From: an uncultured Caryophanales bacterium
GTDB lineage: Bacteria > Bacillota_I > Bacilli_A > RF39 > UBA660
Assembly (NCBI GenBank): GCA_946544685.1
Contig: CAMNML010000022.1
Coordinates: forward strand, 1-9,072
DNA length: 9,072 bases
Reading direction: 5' to 3'
In this document: positions 6,849-9,072 of the stretch, piece after piece
Layout of the letters: each line of letters opens with the position of its first letter
Numbering within the stretch: the first letter of the stretch is position 1
Notes under the pieces: model-generated
The model's input: only the letters and a program-made list of their open reading frames with translations
What the model was told of the DNA's origin: nothing
Databases searched by the model: none
Translations under genes and position numbers: made by a program

Positions 6849-6855
6849 CACCTTT
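6849..6855 (-). promoter_or_regulatory. Ribosome binding site deciding the nifS start
   Basis: The minus strand reads AAAGGTG, six bases before ATG 6842. The alternative GTG 6851 is part of this site. The site lies only 3-9 bases after the -10 element, so its 5' half may be at or before the transcription start. Confidence 0.6.
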
Positions 6856-6858
6856 TAC

Positions 6859-6887
6859 ATTATATCATTTATGCTTTTTATATTCAA
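6859..6887 (-). promoter_or_regulatory. Promoter of the nifS operon
   Basis: On the minus strand TTGAAT (6887-6882), a 17-base spacer and a perfect TATAAT (6864-6859), with TG one base upstream of the -10 (extended -10). The predicted start at about 6852-6855 leaves a leader of only about 10-13 bases before ATG 6842. Confidence 0.8.
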
Positions 6888-6928
6888 TAAAACTAATCAA
6901 TTTCACATAAAATTCAAAAAGATGTAAA

Positions 6929-6957
6929 TAAAAAAGAAATGCAGTTTAATGCATTCC
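6929..6957 (-). terminator. Intrinsic terminator of the pilin-like gene
   Basis: On the minus strand an 8-bp stem, GGAATGCA (6957-6950) with TGCATTTC (6943-6936, one G-U pair), encloses a 6-base loop and is followed by TTTTTTATTT. The stem begins directly after the TAA stop codon of the pilin-like gene. Confidence 0.85.
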
Positions 6958-8238
6958 TTATAGTGAATCTTTTGCTACACTTATTACTGGTCTTATTCCT
7001 GAACTTGTATTATTAGTTACATTAAGTATTGTTCGTGAACCTTGGAAGTTAATCTCATATGCTGCCCAAGATTCTGTAGTTTGTGCACCTGTACTTACAT
7101 TTGGTGATGATGTTGCTGTCCAAAAACCATATGTATTAAATGCATATGTTTGTTCTTTACATCCACTCCATGTTTCACAGTTCCATGTGTTCATTATTAA
7201 CCATGAGTATTTATTTGTATCTCTTGTAGTAGTGTTTGGTCCTTGTGTAGGTTGGATGTCTAAGTAAATAAATGTATCATCATTATTTGTTTTATTGGCT
7301 ATTGTTAATACTTCTTCTAGTGTAATCAATCTTGCTTTATAGTTATTATTACCATAGTCGATGCTGTATGATGCATATTCATCATTTACTGAATAATTAT
7401 AATCACTTGTTATACTTGTTTGCCAATATTTTGTATCTTCTTTTAAGTTTTTTAATAGTGTTTGAGGCCCTTTGTTATTCTTTGCTTCGTTATATACTTT
7501 TTTTTCTGTATACGTTATTCCTAATCCTGTTGGATTTGTTGTATAATCTGTCCCATTTGCCCATTCCGTTTTTATTGTTGTATTATGGTCTAATATTAGA
7601 TTTACAACCTTTGTTCCATTTGATAGTGTTTGCTCACTATATGCCCACCATCTCATACATCCATTTTTTACAGGTGATGATGTATTTAAATTAGCTAGGT
7701 ATTGTTCTCTTGTACATTTTGCTGCTGGAATGTCTGTTGTTTCATCTTTATATCCTGGGTTATAGTAAACTGCATTGTCATCATTTTTTATAGTTTCTGC
7801 ACTATAATACTTAACGCCACATGCACCTTCTATTGCTTTTTTTACATTTCCTTTTTCGTCTATATCAACTTTATATTCGTCAAATTCAAGGCATCCTGAT
7901 ACTATTTTGTTTATTATTTTTATTTTTCCTCCTGTTGGAACTTTACCTGAGAAATTTATTGGAAGTGTAGTACTTCCTACTAAACTACCATTTTCACTGT
8001 TTACAGAGTATTCTCCATCAATGCTAACTTCATTTGGTGCTTGTTTTGCATATTCTGTTACATAATATTTTTCTATAGCATCTTTATATCCATGTGCTGA
8101 GTCTTCTGCGGCTCCTCTTTTTGCGTCTTCTATAATTCCTAATATTATTGGCACAGTTATTACGGCTATTATTGCAAGTATTACTATTATTGCTAATAAT
8201 TCAATTAATGTAAAACCTTTTTTCTTTTTTGTTTTCAT
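6958..8238 (-). CDS. Large type IV pilin-like (prepilin) surface protein with six cysteines
   Basis: A 426-residue protein with a textbook class III prepilin leader: basic MKTKKKKG, then cleavage between Gly8 and Phe9, Glu13 at position 5 of the mature protein, and a hydrophobic helix to about residue 36. It should be cut by a prepilin peptidase and held in the membrane or in a pilus/pseudopilus. The rest is extracytoplasmic, rich in Asn, Thr, Tyr and Ser, with cysteines at 116, 140, 175, 194, 354 and 360, whose spacing suggests three neighbouring disulfide pairs. The C-terminal part shows ARLITLEEV (302-310), YGFWTATSS (370-378), AAYEINFQG (392-400) and IRPVISV (415-421). This pattern resembles DUF1566/Lcl-type lectin-like domains, but the match is by eye. 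Start ATG with AAAGGAGA upstream. No peptidase, ATPase or other pilus gene is in the window. It could be adhesive; that is inference. Confidence 0.85.
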   Translation of the reverse strand: MKTKKKKGFTLIELLAIIVILAIIAVITVPIILGIIEDAKRGAAEDSAHGYKDAIEKYYVTEYAKQAPNEVSIDGEYSVNSENGSLVGSTTLPINFSGKVPTGGKIKIINKIVSGCLEFDEYKVDIDEKGNVKKAIEGACGVKYYSAETIKNDDNAVYYNPGYKDETTDIPAAKCTREQYLANLNTSSPVKNGCMRWWAYSEQTLSNGTKVVNLILDHNTTIKTEWANGTDYTTNPTGLGITYTEKKVYNEAKNNKGPQTLLKNLKEDTKYWQTSITSDYNYSVNDEYASYSIDYGNNNYKARLITLEEVLTIANKTNNDDTFIYLDIQPTQGPNTTTRDTNKYSWLIMNTWNCETWSGCKEQTYAFNTYGFWTATSSPNVSTGAQTTESWAAYEINFQGSRTILNVTNNTSSGIRPVISVAKDSL

Positions 8239-8264
8239 TTTTATTCTCCTTTTCTATTCTTATT

Positions 8265-8293
8265 ACTAAGATATCAAAAAAAAGACTTTTTTT
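8265..8293 (-). promoter_or_regulatory. Possible promoter of the pilin-like gene, overlapping the yebC terminator
   Basis: On the minus strand TTGAAA (8293-8288), a 17-base spacer and TATCTT (8270-8265), with TG one base upstream of the -10. The -35 lies in the loop of the yebC terminator and the spacer contains its U-run. The -10 is imperfect. The leader would be about 20 bases and carries AAAGGAGA. Confidence 0.4.
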
Positions 8294-8301
8294 CAAGTCT
8301 T
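8276..8301 (-). terminator. Intrinsic terminator of the yebC-family gene
   Basis: On the minus strand AAGACTT (8301-8295), a 6-base loop and AAGTCTT (8288-8282) run into a U-run of eight T in total (8283-8276). A/T pairs beyond the core could lengthen the stem. It begins 8 bases after the stop codon. Confidence 0.85.
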
Positions 8302-8309
8302 TTTTGTAT

Positions 8310-9026
8310 TTATATTTCTACATTATGATATACTTTATTAACATCTTCTACATCATCAAGCATAGTTAATAGTCTGTTAAATATTTCTAGGTCTTCTCCT
8401 TGTAAAGTTACTTTATCTTTTGGTAACATGCTTATTTCATCTATTTCGAAATTAACATCATTTATTTTTGATTGAATTGCTTCTTTTATTTTATATGAGT
8501 CTTGTGGATCTCCATATACTATTACTAAATCTTCATCTTCTTCAATATCTTCTACATTAGCACCATTTTCTATTAATAATTCTAATGTGTCGTCTGCAGA
8601 TAATCCTTTAAATCCAATTATACATAAGTGATCGTAGTTAAATGATACACTTCCCATACTTCCCATTTTACTTTTGCATTTATTTATAACTGCTCTTACA
8701 CTACTTACAGAACGATTTACATTGTCTGTTAAACATTCTACAATTAGTGTTGATCCTGCTGGACCAAATAGTTCATATTTTACAGTTTCATATGTTTCAT
8801 CTGCTCCACTATTTACTTTGTCAATTGCTCTTTTAATTATATCTGCTGGTACTTGTTCTTTTTTTGCTTTTTCTAGTATTCTTTTTAGACTAGGGTTACC
8901 AGTTGGTTCTGTTCCACCGTTTTTTGCTATTTGATATATTTCTCTTGCGTACATCGAATATAGTTTTGCTTTTGCTGCTCCTGTTTTTTGTATACTTGCT
9001 TTTCTTACTTCATATGCTCTTCCCAT
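8310..9026 (-). CDS. YebC/PmpR/TACO1-family protein (YeeI-like)
   Basis: A 238-residue cytosolic protein of normal family length. The N-terminus MGRAYEVRKASIQKTGAAKA replaces the MAGHSKWAN start of E. coli YebC and matches the second subgroup. It is followed by the family landmarks AREIYQIAKNGG (27-38), PSLKRILEKAKKEQVP (45-60), IKRAIDKV, YELFGPAGSTLIVECLTDN (84-102) and GSMGSVSFNY (121-130). The C-terminal domain is acidic (VEDIEEDEDLVIVYGDP). The family was long annotated as DNA-binding transcriptional regulators. Mitochondrial TACO1 and more recent bacterial work point to a translation factor that helps ribosomes through difficult sequences such as proline runs. Start ATG has a strong site, GGGAGGT, which also contains the stop of the likely upstream gene, so it is probably the second gene of an operon. 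It has its own terminator. Confidence 0.93.
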   Translation of the reverse strand: MGRAYEVRKASIQKTGAAKAKLYSMYAREIYQIAKNGGTEPTGNPSLKRILEKAKKEQVPADIIKRAIDKVNSGADETYETVKYELFGPAGSTLIVECLTDNVNRSVSSVRAVINKCKSKMGSMGSVSFNYDHLCIIGFKGLSADDTLELLIENGANVEDIEEDEDLVIVYGDPQDSYKIKEAIQSKINDVNFEIDEISMLPKDKVTLQGEDLEIFNRLLTMLDDVEDVNKVYHNVEI

Positions 9027-9028
9027 AA

Positions 9029-9072
9029 TTACCTCCCATTTTGTGCTTTTTGTAAAGCGTCTTTTGCAGCTA
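9029..9072 (-). CDS. Possible C-terminal end of an upstream gene (runs off the right edge)
   Basis: One minus-strand frame reads AAKDALQKAQNGR and then TAA (9031-9029). The stop lies inside the yebC-family binding site GGGAGGTAA, two bases before ATG 9026, a typical tight operon junction. Composition is alanine/lysine/glutamine-like, as in a real helical C-terminus, and the stretch is less AT-rich than the intergenic spacers. Thirteen codons are too few to name a product. The alternative is that this is untranslated leader of the yebC-family gene. Confidence 0.4.
   Translation of the reverse strand, partial: AAKDALQKAQNGR

Noticed and set aside
6843..6851. Upstream GTG start for nifS (also GTG 1931 for the permease and TTG 2820 for the ATPase)
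   Set aside because: Each alternative codon lies within or directly against the Shine-Dalgarno site that serves the ATG a few bases downstream.
6852..6935. Riboswitch or T-box leader upstream of nifS
   Set aside because: The strong promoter lies directly before the gene, leaving about 10-13 bases of leader. The upstream sequence is only AT-rich spacer after the pilin terminator.
4256..8301. Related GACTT/AAGTC hairpins at 4256-4273 and 8282-8301 as a dispersed repeat family
   Set aside because: Both are ordinary intrinsic terminators right after stop codons. The shared stem is only five to six bases and flanks do not match.

Overview
The window is a very AT-rich bacterial chromosome segment. 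Compact genes on one strand, purine-rich Shine-Dalgarno sites (AAGGAG type), AGA-dominated arginine codons and hairpin-plus-U-run terminators point to a low-GC Firmicute/Bacilli-type organism. The GFTLIELLAIIVILAIIAVIT prepilin type and the Rpn-type tail resemble uncultured gut lineages such as RF39-like Bacilli or Clostridia, but this placement is inference. TGA serves as a normal stop: it ends three genes inside short overlaps with the next start. The organism therefore does not use the Mycoplasma code.

Layout from left to right: (1) the 3' end of a rightward gene whose tail looks like an Rpn/PD-(D/E)XK transposase-like nuclease, meeting a leftward operon at a shared two-way terminator. (2) A leftward three-gene export operon: NatA-like ABC ATPase, NatB-like permease, and a COG2426 small membrane protein. 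(3) A leftward single-gene Fic-domain protein with its own terminator. (4) A divergent tRNA-Arg(CCT) with its own strong promoter and terminator. (5) A leftward, translationally coupled operon: cysteine desulfurase, small cytosolic thioredoxin, and a membrane protein made of a signal peptide, an extracytoplasmic thioredoxin domain and a CcdA/DsbD-like six-helix domain. (6) A leftward single gene for a large type IV pilin-like protein with six cysteines. (7) A leftward YebC/YeeI-family gene, preceded by what looks like the last 13 codons of another gene running off the right edge.

Most of the window is well-known families. The part most worth a second look is the NifS-thioredoxin-CcdA-like operon. 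It reads as a complete electron (or sulfur) relay, from a cytosolic sulfur-handling enzyme through a cytosolic dithiol carrier and a membrane dithiol conduit to an extracytoplasmic CxxC domain. Next to it lies a secreted pilin-like protein that could form three disulfides. Other points are a Fic protein with altered inhibitory and active-site motifs, repeated use of extended -10 promoters (some built across the upstream gene's terminator), and a very short predicted leader on the nifS transcript. I found no CRISPR array, insertion sequence, riboswitch or phage module, and no gene-free stretch longer than about 120 bases.
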